Shown: positions 1 through 5,581 of the stretch, in pieces
Position numbering within the stretch: position 1 is the first letter of the stretch
Layout of the letters: every line of letters starts with the position of its first letter
Source of the DNA: Thermoleophilia bacterium
GTDB lineage: Bacteria > Actinomycetota > Thermoleophilia > Gaiellales > Gaiellaceae
Length of the DNA: 5,685 nucleotides
Assembly (NCBI GenBank): GCA_014534415.1
Contig: JACVRM010000136.1
Coordinates: forward strand, 1-5,685
Direction of reading: 5' to 3'
Position numbers and translations under genes: made by a program
The notes under the pieces: generated by a model
Databases searched by the model: none
What the model was told of the DNA's origin: nothing
The model's input: only the letters and a program-made list of their open reading frames with translations

Positions 1-168
1 CCGCGGGTGTTCGACCGCTACAACGCCGGCGTGACGATCGGCGGCGCGCTCACCTCGCTCGGTGACGTCCAGTTCGGCGAACCGGCCACGCAGGGCTCCG
101 TCGAGGAGGCCGTCCTCGATCTGCTGGACGACACCCCGCGCGGGCGCGCTGACAGACGGCCCGATTGA
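1..168 (+). CDS. C-terminal end of an unrecognised protein (5' truncated by window edge)
   Basis: Reading frame 1 is open from the first base to a TGA at 166-168 and gives 55 residues. Nearly every codon ends in G or C (TTC, GAC, CGC, TAC, AAC), as in the complete genes here, so this is very likely a real gene. The visible part begins PRVFDRYNAGVTIGGALTSL, continues with an acidic, helix-prone stretch (EEAVLDLLDD) and ends in a short charged tail (RGRADRRPD). There is no membrane segment, cysteine pair or motif that I can tie to a family, so no function is given. The stop codon lies inside the TTGACA box of the promoter proposed for the next gene, so the two transcription units abut exactly. 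The antisense strand is also open here, but it is a shadow of this frame and of the gene at 318. Confidence 0.72.
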   Translation, partial: PRVFDRYNAGVTIGGALTSLGDVQFGEPATQGSVEEAVLDLLDDTPRGRADRRPD

Positions 169-192
169 CACCCCTCAAAGTGGTGTGATACG
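165..192 (+). promoter_or_regulatory. Putative promoter of the propeller gene, overlapping the upstream stop codon
   Basis: TTGACA at 165-170 is a perfect match to the sigma-70/HrdB-type -35 box. A weaker -10 candidate, GATACG, lies at 187-192 after a 16-base spacer. Transcription would begin near 198-200, leaving an untranslated leader of about 120 bases before the ATG at 318. The spacer is filled by the first copy of the CACCCCT-N4-GTGGTGT motif, with ACACC (168-172) and GGTGT (182-186) as inverted half-sites. A repressor bound there would block the polymerase directly. The -10 box is the weak part of this call. Confidence 0.5.
169..186 (+). repeat. Operator-like motif, copy 1 (CACCCCT-N4-GTGGTGT)
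   Basis: CACCCCTCAAAGTGGTGT. It shares both 7-base ends with the copy at 245-262. With the preceding A it forms an inverted repeat, ACACC-N9-GGTGT, as expected for a dimeric DNA-binding protein. It sits between the -35 and -10 boxes of the proposed promoter. The regulator is unknown. Confidence 0.55.
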
Positions 193-244
193 TCGGCACC
201 GAGCCGTTCCATTCGGCGACTGCCCGGGCGCTCGGACATCAGGC

Positions 245-262
245 CACCCCTACACGTGGTGT
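245..262 (+). repeat. Operator-like motif, copy 2 (CACCCCT-N4-GTGGTGT)
   Basis: CACCCCTACACGTGGTGT, starting 76 bases after copy 1 and matching it at 15 of 18 positions. This copy also holds a tighter perfect inverted repeat, TACAC-GTG-GTGTA (251-263), with a CACGTG core. No -35 box precedes it, although TAAGTT at 262-267 could pass for a -10 box. It is best read as a second binding site within the leader of the downstream gene rather than a second promoter. Confidence 0.5.
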
Positions 263-317
263 AAGTTTCGGCGCGTGCGGGTACGACCCGCGTCGCGAGG
301 AACGCGAAGGAGGAACG

Positions 318-2411
318 ATGCGGAGAATCTTCACGCTTGGAGCCGCCGTGCTCGCCGTGGCGGCGGTCGGCCTGGTTCAGTCGGGGACGCTCGAGGCTCA
401 CGACGGGGGCCACGCGTTCGTGTCCTTCACACAGGTCGTCGGCGAGCTTCGCCCGACCGCGCTGGCGCCGCGCGAGAACGTGGAATACGTCGGCGGCGAG
501 AACGGGTTCACCGGCGGGCACGTCGCGATCGAGGGCGATCGCCTGTACCTCGGCTCGTACGGGAACGGCATGCGCGTCTTCGACATCTCGAACCCGGCCG
601 ATCCCGTGCCGATCGGGGAGTACCTGCCCGGTCTGCGCGCGGACACGCCGCCCGATGCCGCGGTCTTCGACGGCCGGCACATCGCGGTTTTGAACGGCAC
701 GCGGCGCACGCACGCGGCCGCTCCGAATGAGGCGCGCACGGACCGCACGGAGTTCCTCGACTTCACCGACCCGAAGAACCCGAGGCTGCTGTGGACGTTC
801 GGGCCGGATCAGGTGGACGGCGAGTCGCACAACGGCGACATCGTCGACTCCCGCCGCATCTACCTGCCGTCCGGTGGAGTCGGCGCGCAGGGACTCCGCA
901 TATACGACCTCAGTCCGCTGCTCGGTTCGCCGCCCTCCGCGCCGCAAAACCTGTTCCGCGGCGACCCCGCCAAGCTGTGGGAGAATTCGCCGTACCGGCA
1001 GGGGCGTCCGGTCGGCCCCGCGTACACGCACACGCACGACATCGAGGTCTACGTCGACTACCCCGTCGAGGGCCTCGGCCGCCGCGACATCGCGCTGCTC
1101 GCAGAGGGGGGCAACTACACGGGCGCCAGCACGGCGCCTCCGGGCGTCGCGCCGGGCGACACGGGCAGCATCCTCGTCGTCGACATCACGGATCCGCGTA
1201 ACCCGGTCGCGCTCTACCGCTGGCTGCACGAGCAGGGGCCGAACCACCACCCGATCCGCTACCACCACGAGATCCAGCTCCTCGAGAGTGACCCGCGCGT
1301 CGCGCTCGTCACGGACGAGGACCTGCACAACGGCTGCGGCGGCGCGGGCGGCGTCACCGCCATCCGCTTCGCGCCGAACATGCAGAGCGCGACGGAACTG
1401 TCCGAGTGGTTCATCCCGCTCGGCACGCCGGCGCCCGTCTGTTCGGTGCACGTTTTCTCGTCCTCGGGCTCGCTGGTCTTCCTCGGCTCGTACAACGCCG
1501 GTCTCCAGGTAGTCGATTACTCGAATCCGGCGAGCCCGCGTCAGGTCGGGCACTTCATCGCCGAGGGAACGACGGCCTGGGGCGCCCTCTACCACGAGGG
1601 GTACGTCTACGTCGGCGACATGGCGCGCGGCCTGGACGTCTTCCGCTACACCGGTCCGCGGCCCGACCTGCCGGACCTGACGCTCTCTGCCGGCGACATC
1701 TCGTTCTCGAAGACGAAGGCTGTGAGCGGCGACAAGATCACGATCACGGCGAAGGTCACGAACGCGGGCGGCGCCGCTGCGCAGCACGTGCTCGTCCGCT
1801 TCGCCGACAACGGTACGACGCTCGGCGATCGTGTCATTTCCGCGATTCCGGCCGGCGACAGCCGAACGGCGTCGATCAGCTGGGACACGCGGGGCATCAA
1901 GGGCGAGCGGACGATCTCCGTGACGGCCGATCCGAACAACACGATCGCGGAGGGCGTCGAGGCAAACAACTCCGCGGCGCGGACCGTCGAAGTGCAGGGC
2001 AACCGCGTCCGCAACGGCTCGTTCGAGGAGTCGTCGAGCGGCTCGTCGCCGGACGGCTGGTCGAGCAGCGGGGATACGTCGTACACGGCGGGCGGCTCCG
2101 ACGGCGAGCGGAGCGTCACGGCCGGGACGACCGGCGCCTGGACGTCGGAGCCGATCGCGGTCGAGGCGGGGAAGACGTACGGGATCTCGGTCGACGCGGC
2201 CGGCGCGGGCGGCAAGCTCGTCGTGCAGCAGCTCTCGGCAGCGGGCGTCGTGCTCGCGAGCGTGGCCGAGCCGCTCTCCGCGGCGTCCGGCTTTGCGAAC
2301 GTGGCGAGCACGCTCGCGCCCGCGGCCGGCGTCTCCGCTGTCCGCATCCAGCTCGCCGGTGGCCTGGTCGGGACGACGAGCTTCGACAACGTCCGCCTCT
2401 GGGAGGAGTGA
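318..2411 (+). CDS. Secreted LVIVD-type beta-propeller protein with CARDB and C-terminal carbohydrate-binding-like domain
   Basis: This 697-residue exported protein starts at ATG 318, with AAGGAGG at 307-313. Residues 1-27 are a signal peptide (MRRIF, then an Ala/Val/Leu-rich core, ending TLEA before HDGG). Residues about 60-446 form a beta-propeller with LVIVD-like repeats: LYLGSYGNGMRVFDISNPADP (about 75-95), a FLDFTDPKNP copy (about 145-154), SILVVDITDPRNPVALY (about 284-300), VFLGSYNAGLQVVDYSNPASP (about 385-405) and YVYVGDMARGLDVFRY (about 429-444). Residues about 449-558 match the CARDB adhesion-type fold (PDLTLSAGDISFS, VTNAGGAAAQHVLVRF, a closing VEANNSA). Residues about 563-697 resemble a CBM4/9 or discoidin-like jelly roll (NGSFEESSSG near the start, TTSFDNVRLWEE at the end). 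Histidines recur at matching blade positions (68, 171, 240, 317, 378, 426), and two cysteines (340, 375) lie close to two of them. Domain types are recognised from pattern; enzyme activity is unknown. It appears to be a single-gene unit, ended by the hairpin at 2431-2470. Confidence 0.88.
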   Translation: MRRIFTLGAAVLAVAAVGLVQSGTLEAHDGGHAFVSFTQVVGELRPTALAPRENVEYVGGENGFTGGHVAIEGDRLYLGSYGNGMRVFDISNPADPVPIGEYLPGLRADTPPDAAVFDGRHIAVLNGTRRTHAAAPNEARTDRTEFLDFTDPKNPRLLWTFGPDQVDGESHNGDIVDSRRIYLPSGGVGAQGLRIYDLSPLLGSPPSAPQNLFRGDPAKLWENSPYRQGRPVGPAYTHTHDIEVYVDYPVEGLGRRDIALLAEGGNYTGASTAPPGVAPGDTGSILVVDITDPRNPVALYRWLHEQGPNHHPIRYHHEIQLLESDPRVALVTDEDLHNGCGGAGGVTAIRFAPNMQSATELSEWFIPLGTPAPVCSVHVFSSSGSLVFLGSYNAGLQVVDYSNPASPRQVGHFIAEGTTAWGALYHEGYVYVGDMARGLDVFRYTGPRPDLPDLTLSAGDISFSKTKAVSGDKITITAKVTNAGGAAAQHVLVRFADNGTTLGDRVISAIPAGDSRTASISWDTRGIKGERTISVTADPNNTIAEGVEANNSAARTVEVQGNRVRNGSFEESSSGSSPDGWSSSGDTSYTAGGSDGERSVTAGTTGAWTSEPIAVEAGKTYGISVDAAGAGGKLVVQQLSAAGVVLASVAEPLSAASGFANVASTLAPAAGVSAVRIQLAGGLVGTTSFDNVRLWEE

Positions 2412-2430
2412 CCCCGATCCGGGGATGACA

Positions 2431-2470
2431 GAAACGGGAGGGGCCGCCACACGGCGGCCCCTCCCGTTTC
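2431..2470 (+). terminator. Strong intrinsic-terminator-like hairpin after the propeller gene
   Basis: A perfect 18-bp inverted repeat begins GAAACGGGAGGGG, has an ACAC loop (2449-2452) and closes with the exact complement, ending CGTTTC. It begins 19 bases after the stop codon at 2411. The A-run on the left and T-run on the right are only three bases long, so this is a GC-stem terminator with a poor U-tract, common in high-GC actinobacteria. A smaller CCCC-GATCC-GGGG hairpin (2412-2424) precedes it. Because the stem is symmetrical it could also act on transcripts from the other strand. Confidence 0.8.
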
Positions 2471-2544
2471 CGTGCGGCACACCCAGGGAATCTGGGACAG
2501 GATGGCTGGGCGCGTCCGCGACGGGCGTGCGGAAGGGAGCTGCG

Positions 2545-3687
2545 GTGCTCGAAGCCGGCGTGAGGGCTGTCGAGGAGGCCGAGCGGCGCGCGATCTCGGG
2601 CACCGCCGCCGCGACGCTGGTGGTGACGTCCGGCGCGGGGTCGATGGACCTGTACGCGCAGCGGCTCGCCGCCCATCTCGATGTGCCGACCATCACGACG
2701 GACGTTCACGAGCATCTCTCGCGTGCGTTCGGCGCGCCGCTTTTCTCGCGGCGGTCGTTGCGCTGCGTGCGCGCCGACGTGAGGTTCGTCCGCGCGCTGC
2801 GTGCGATCGACGGGCCCGTGCACCTTCCTAACCACCACCTCGCCCGCTACGCGCGAGCGGCGCGCGGGCCGTACGTCGTGACGGTCCACGACCTGATCCG
2901 CTACTTCGACTGGCGCGGCAATTTGCCGCTCATCCACCGGCCGGGTCCGCACGAGCGGCTCGGTCTGCGACTCGACTACCGCGGCATCCGGCGCGCCGAC
3001 CACGTGATCGCGGTGTCCCAGACGACGAAGCGCGACCTCGTGCGCCACCTCGGCGTGCCGGAGGAGCGGATCACGGTCGTGTACGAGGGTGTCGACCACG
3101 AGCTCTTCCGGCCGGTCGTGACTCGGCCGCTCGACGAGCCGTACGTGCTGTTCGTCGGCTCCGAGCAGCCGCGCAAGAACTTGCCGCGCCTGCTGCGGGC
3201 GTTCGCGGCGGTCAAGCGCGACCGGCGGCTCGCCGACCTGAAGCTCGTCAAGGTCGGGCGGGCCAGCGGCGGCGAGCGAGGCTTCCGGCGGCGGACGCTC
3301 GCCGCTGTGCGCGAGCTGGCTCTGGAGCGCGACGTGGTCTTCACCGGCCTCGTTCCCGACGAGGACCTGCCCGCCTGGTATTCGGCAGCCGAGTGCCTCG
3401 CGCTGCCGTCCTTCTACGAGGGTTTCGGGTTTCCGCCGCTCGAGGCGATGGCGTGCGGCTGCCCGGTCGTCGTCTCGAGCGCGGGCGCGCTGCCGGAGAT
3501 CGCGGGCGACGCCGCGCTCGTCGTGGATCCCCACGACCCGGCCGCACTCGCCGATGCGCTGCGCCAGGTCCTGCTCGACCCGGAGCTGCGGCGGGAGCTC
3601 GCGCGGCGCGGGCGGCAGCGGGCGGCTCACTTCTCGTGGCAGCGCGCCGCCGAGCAGACGATCGCCGTCTACGAGCGACTCTACTAG
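2545..3687 (+). CDS. Glycosyltransferase, GT4 (family 1) type, GT-B fold
   Basis: This 380-residue protein probably moves a sugar from a nucleotide-activated donor to a glycan or lipid acceptor at the cytosolic membrane face; donor and acceptor cannot be told from the sequence. The C-terminal donor half is typical: VLFVGSEQPRKNL at about 201-213 (basic R210 and K211 of the donor-phosphate loop), FTGLVPDEDLPAWYSAAE, then FYEGFGFPPLEAM with the retaining E-x7-E motif (E292, E300), followed by PEIAGDAALVVDP. The N-terminal half has VTVHDL (about 112-117), ADHVIAVSQTTKRDL and VYEGVDHELF (about 179-188). The GTG at 2545 is chosen because AAGGGAG (2533-2539) sits five bases ahead; earlier in-frame starts lie within the terminator hairpin or the propeller gene. 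A GTG at 2527 and an ATG at 2644 are less likely. No clear promoter is seen, only a small inverted repeat, CCCAG-N5-CTGGG (2482-2496). No glycan genes flank it. Confidence 0.9.
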   Translation: MLEAGVRAVEEAERRAISGTAAATLVVTSGAGSMDLYAQRLAAHLDVPTITTDVHEHLSRAFGAPLFSRRSLRCVRADVRFVRALRAIDGPVHLPNHHLARYARAARGPYVVTVHDLIRYFDWRGNLPLIHRPGPHERLGLRLDYRGIRRADHVIAVSQTTKRDLVRHLGVPEERITVVYEGVDHELFRPVVTRPLDEPYVLFVGSEQPRKNLPRLLRAFAAVKRDRRLADLKLVKVGRASGGERGFRRRTLAAVRELALERDVVFTGLVPDEDLPAWYSAAECLALPSFYEGFGFPPLEAMACGCPVVVSSAGALPEIAGDAALVVDPHDPAALADALRQVLLDPELRRELARRGRQRAAHFSWQRAAEQTIAVYERLY

Positions 3688-3714
3688 CGCGTCTGACGCT
3701 GGCGCGCCGCGCGG

Positions 3715-4800
3715 CTACCACGCCTCCTTGCGCATCGACCGCGCGAAGCGCCGCCGCTCGCGGCGCGCCTCCGCGCGTAAGCGCGCGTCCTGGCGGACGG
3801 CGAGAGCGCGCAGCTCGCGCTGCAGCTTCTCGTACGACTGCCAGCGCTCGCCGGGCAAGCTGCCGTCGGCCAGTGCGGCTTGCACCGCGCAGCCGGGCTC
3901 CGTCTGGTGCGAGCAGTCGGCGAAGCGGCACTCGGCCGTCAGCTGCGCGACGTCGGCGAACGCCTGATCGAGTCCGTCCGCTGCGTCCCAGAGCTGGAGC
4001 TCTCGCATGCCGGGCGTGTCGAGCAGCAGCGCGCCGCCGGGCAGGGGAACCAGCTCTCGGTGCGACGTCGTGTGGCGGCCGCGCTCGTCGTCGCGCACCT
4101 CCCTTGTGGCGAGCACTCGGCGCCCGGCGAGCCGGTTCACGAGCGTCGACTTGCCGACGCCCGACGAGCCGAGCAGGGCAATCGTCCGGCCCAGGCCGAG
4201 GTACGGGCCGAGCTCCGCGAGCCCCTCGCCGGTCACCGCGCTCGTCGCGTGCACCGGCACGCCGAACGCGATCGCCTCGACCTCCGCGATCGCGGCCGAG
4301 CTGTCGGGATGGAGGTCGGCCTTCGTCAACAGGATGACGGGCGTCGCGCCGCTCTCCCAGGCCGTCGTCAGGTAGCGCTCGAGCCGCCGCACGTTCAAGT
4401 CTCGACCCAGCGCGCTGACGAGGAAGACGGTATCGACGTTGGCCGCGACGACCTGCTCGCGCGTACGATCCGACGGCCCCGACGCCTCCTTCCGCGAGAA
4501 CTTGCTGCGCCGGGCCAGCACGGCGTGAATCGTTCCGGTCCCGTCGGGACGGAGGTCGGCGGCGACCCAGTCGCCCACGGCAGGGTGATCGACCGGCGCC
4601 GACTCGTGGCGAAGCCGGCCGGCGCGCTCGGCCGCGTGCTCGCCGAGCTCCGAAAGGAGCCGGTACAGCCCGCGACTCTGGGTGACGACGCGCGCAGGGC
4701 GCAGCCCCGCCTCGGCGTGCGGCGCAAAGGACGTCTCGAATTCGTCGCTCCAGCCGAGCCGCGCCAGCTCGGACAGCGGAGCCGTTGTGCTGCGATACAA
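3715..4800 (-). CDS. rsgA: Ribosome small-subunit-dependent GTPase A (RsgA/YjeQ/EngC)
   Basis: RsgA is a circularly permuted GTPase that binds the 30S subunit late in assembly, checks the decoding centre and helps release RbfA. The product has 361 residues, close to family size. An OB-fold is at about 70-104 (PAVGDWVAADL to RRSKFSRKEA). The G motifs come in permuted order: G4 TKAD (159-162), G5 SAVTGEG (187-193), G1 GSSGVGKST (211-219), switch I RGRHTTSHREL (about 240-250) and G3 DTPG (261-264). The zinc finger is complete: C291, C296, H298, C304. A basic helical tail follows (RAEARRERRRFARSM). The TTG start at 4800 is chosen because AGAGGAG (4813-4807) sits six bases ahead and the OB-fold distance fits; reading further upstream gives non-homologous sequence and crosses the leader. 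The gene converges on the glycosyltransferase with only 27 bases between stop codons. Its leader looks regulatory (see the leader ORF and inverted repeats). Confidence 0.95.
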   Translation of the reverse strand: MYRSTTAPLSELARLGWSDEFETSFAPHAEAGLRPARVVTQSRGLYRLLSELGEHAAERAGRLRHESAPVDHPAVGDWVAADLRPDGTGTIHAVLARRSKFSRKEASGPSDRTREQVVAANVDTVFLVSALGRDLNVRRLERYLTTAWESGATPVILLTKADLHPDSSAAIAEVEAIAFGVPVHATSAVTGEGLAELGPYLGLGRTIALLGSSGVGKSTLVNRLAGRRVLATREVRDDERGRHTTSHRELVPLPGGALLLDTPGMRELQLWDAADGLDQAFADVAQLTAECRFADCSHQTEPGCAVQAALADGSLPGERWQSYEKLQRELRALAVRQDARLRAEARRERRRFARSMRKEAW

Positions 4801-4831
4801 GCGAGTCTCCTCTCTGGACGATCGACAGGAC

Positions 4832-4856
4832 GCTCCACGCGCATGACGCGTGGCGC
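4832..4856 (-). other. Hairpin just ahead of the rsgA ribosome-binding site
   Basis: CCACGCG (4853-4847 on the minus strand), a five-base loop and CGCGTGG (4841-4835) form a perfect 7-bp stem. Two further G-C pairs extend it beyond one mismatch. It lies between the 11-bp stem (4854-4906) and the rsgA Shine-Dalgarno, and abuts the former with no gap, so the two helices could stack. No U-run follows, so it does not look like a transcription terminator. Confidence 0.5.
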
Positions 4857-4906
4857 AGGGCGCGGCTGTCTCGAGAGGCTCGCTAGGCGAGCGCGCGCGC
4901 CCTGCG
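4854..4906 (-). other. 11-bp inverted repeat with internal hairpin in the rsgA leader
   Basis: On the minus strand CGCAGGGCGCG (4906-4896) pairs perfectly with CGCGCCCTGCG (4864-4854). The 31 enclosed bases contain a perfect 6-bp hairpin, GCTCGC-CTA-GCGAGC (4892-4878), and the palindrome TCTCGAGA (4876-4869). The left arm is codons 11-14 of the leader ORF, and the inner hairpin contains its stop codon, so a translating ribosome would melt both. The layout suits a leader-peptide switch; the structure is predicted by eye only. Confidence 0.5.
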
Positions 4907-4936
4907 ACGGGGAGCGAGGCGAGCAGTCTTCGGCAT
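4883..4936 (-). CDS. Putative 17-residue arginine-rich leader peptide upstream of rsgA
   Basis: An ATG at 4936-4934 is preceded by AAGGGAGG (4950-4943), one of the best Shine-Dalgarno matches in the window, six bases away. The encoded peptide is MPKTARLAPRRRARALA, with five arginines in 17 residues and an AGG arginine codon (codon 12) that is unusual for a GC-rich actinobacterium. It ends in TAG at 4885-4883, 82 bases before the rsgA start on the same strand. A good promoter (5001-4973) lies ahead of it. I know no family for this peptide. It is too short to judge by composition, so the case rests on the ribosome site, the promoter and the overlap of its 3' half with one arm of an 11-bp inverted repeat. 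It may be a cis-acting leader ORF rather than a functional protein. Confidence 0.45.
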   Translation of the reverse strand: MPKTARLAPRRRARALA

Positions 4937-4972
4937 TGCCTTCCTCCCTTCGTCGCGGACGCGGACGACCAC

Positions 4973-5001
4973 AGCGTAGGGAAAGGCGCGCGCCGGATCA
5001 A
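4973..5001 (-). promoter_or_regulatory. Putative promoter of the rsgA leader
   Basis: On the minus strand TTGATC (5001-4996) and TACGCT (4978-4973) are separated by exactly 17 bases, fitting a housekeeping actinobacterial promoter (TTGAxx, TAxxxT). Transcription would start near 4966, about 30 bases before the leader ORF and about 165 bases before rsgA. Confidence 0.55.
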
Positions 5002-5056
5002 GGAACCCGTGGCGGCGCGGTGGTGTAGAGGCTGTATTCGACGAAGGAGGAGTCGC

Positions 5057-5578
5057 ATGGCACGCAGGCTCGTCGCGCTGCTCGCGGTCGCTGCCACGGC
5101 GCTCGCCGGGGCGCACGCCGCCGTCGCCAAGGAGGGCGCCAACCTCATGTCGTTTCCGACGGACGGCACCAAGGCGGGAACGGCGTGGCAGGCGCGGTTC
5201 GAGGCGTTCTCGCACGAAGCCGACAACATCGCACCGGCGGTGCTCATCCGCAGCACGAGCGGTAAGACGCTCCGCTTTGCTGCGAAGCGGGCGCCCGGGA
5301 CGGCAGAGGGCGCGGCGGTCTACCGCGCCGACGTCGTGTTCCCCGCCGCCGGCGTCTGGACCTACGGCGTGCAGGTCCGGGCGGGGGGCCCGCCCCAGTG
5401 GTACGAGGAGAGCACCGTGACGATCGACCCAGCCGCGACCGCGCCGCGGCCGACCGGTGGCGGCGTCGAGCTGCCGCCCTGGCTCTTGCCGCTTGCCGCA
5501 GCGTTGCTCCTCGCCGGCGCCGGCGGGTACCTCGCGCGCCGGGCGCTGCGCGCGTGGGTGAGCGCGGCGCTGCGCTAG
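5057..5578 (+). CDS. Small exported, C-terminally membrane-anchored protein with Ig-like ectodomain
   Basis: This 173-residue protein starts at ATG 5057, with AAGGAGG at 5044-5050 six bases ahead. Residues 1 to about 24 are a signal peptide (MARRLVALLAVAATALAG, with AHA or AVA as the cleavage site). Residues about 26-133 look like one compact beta-sandwich: TAWQARFEAFSH, then APAVLIRSTSGKTLRF and YRADVVFPAAGVWTYGVQV. The last is the closing-strand pattern of YtkA-like or FixH-like Ig-fold domains. A Pro/Gly linker (about 134-141) leads to a hydrophobic helix (about 142-160) and a basic tail (ARRALRAW), so the domain should face outward with the tail in the cytosol. There are no cysteines and few histidines, which gives no support for metal binding. 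The family call is by fold pattern only and the function is unknown. It is divergent from the rsgA leader, and no convincing promoter of its own is seen in 5002-5056. Confidence 0.8.
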   Translation: MARRLVALLAVAATALAGAHAAVAKEGANLMSFPTDGTKAGTAWQARFEAFSHEADNIAPAVLIRSTSGKTLRFAAKRAPGTAEGAAVYRADVVFPAAGVWTYGVQVRAGGPPQWYEESTVTIDPAATAPRPTGGGVELPPWLLPLAAALLLAGAGGYLARRALRAWVSAALR

Positions 5579-5581
5579 TCG

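Noticed and set aside
2293..2544. A longer glycosyltransferase starting at ATG 2293 or 2425.
   Set aside because: It would run through the end of the propeller gene or the terminator hairpin, and the extra residues (Arg/Ser/Pro-rich) do not resemble a GT4 N-terminus. GTG 2545 has a proper Shine-Dalgarno.
18..2696. An 892-codon open frame on the minus strand spanning the propeller gene.
   Set aside because: Its translation is low-complexity Arg/Ala/Asp/Val sequence. It crosses an intergenic region and a terminator hairpin, and is antisense to a recognisable multi-domain gene. Long antisense frames are expected in DNA this GC-rich.
3686..3714. Short inverted repeat GCGTC-T-GACGC and GGCGCGCC between the convergent glycosyltransferase and rsgA genes, as a bidirectional terminator.
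   Set aside because: The stem is only five base pairs with a one-base loop and there is no U-run, too weak to support the call.
1646..3931. Other long overlapping frames on both strands (for example minus 2116-3630 and 1646-2482, and minus 3341-3931).
   Set aside because: All are Arg/Pro/Ala-rich shadows of the propeller, glycosyltransferase or rsgA frames and show no domain motifs.
5002..5038. GGAACC (5002-5007) and TGTATT (5033-5038) as a promoter for the gene at 5057.
   Set aside because: The spacing fits neither an ECF nor a housekeeping promoter (25 bases), and neither box has a matching partner at the right distance.
5015..5045. GCGGTGGTGTAGAGGC, resembling the start of a tRNA.
   Set aside because: No anticodon stem, T-loop (GGTTCGAATCC-like) or acceptor complement follows within tRNA length.
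4801..5256. An N-terminal extension of rsgA to an ATG at 5256.
   Set aside because: The extra 152 residues are antisense to the Ig-like protein gene and cross the leader promoter. They show no family similarity, and the TTG at 4800 has a good ribosome site.
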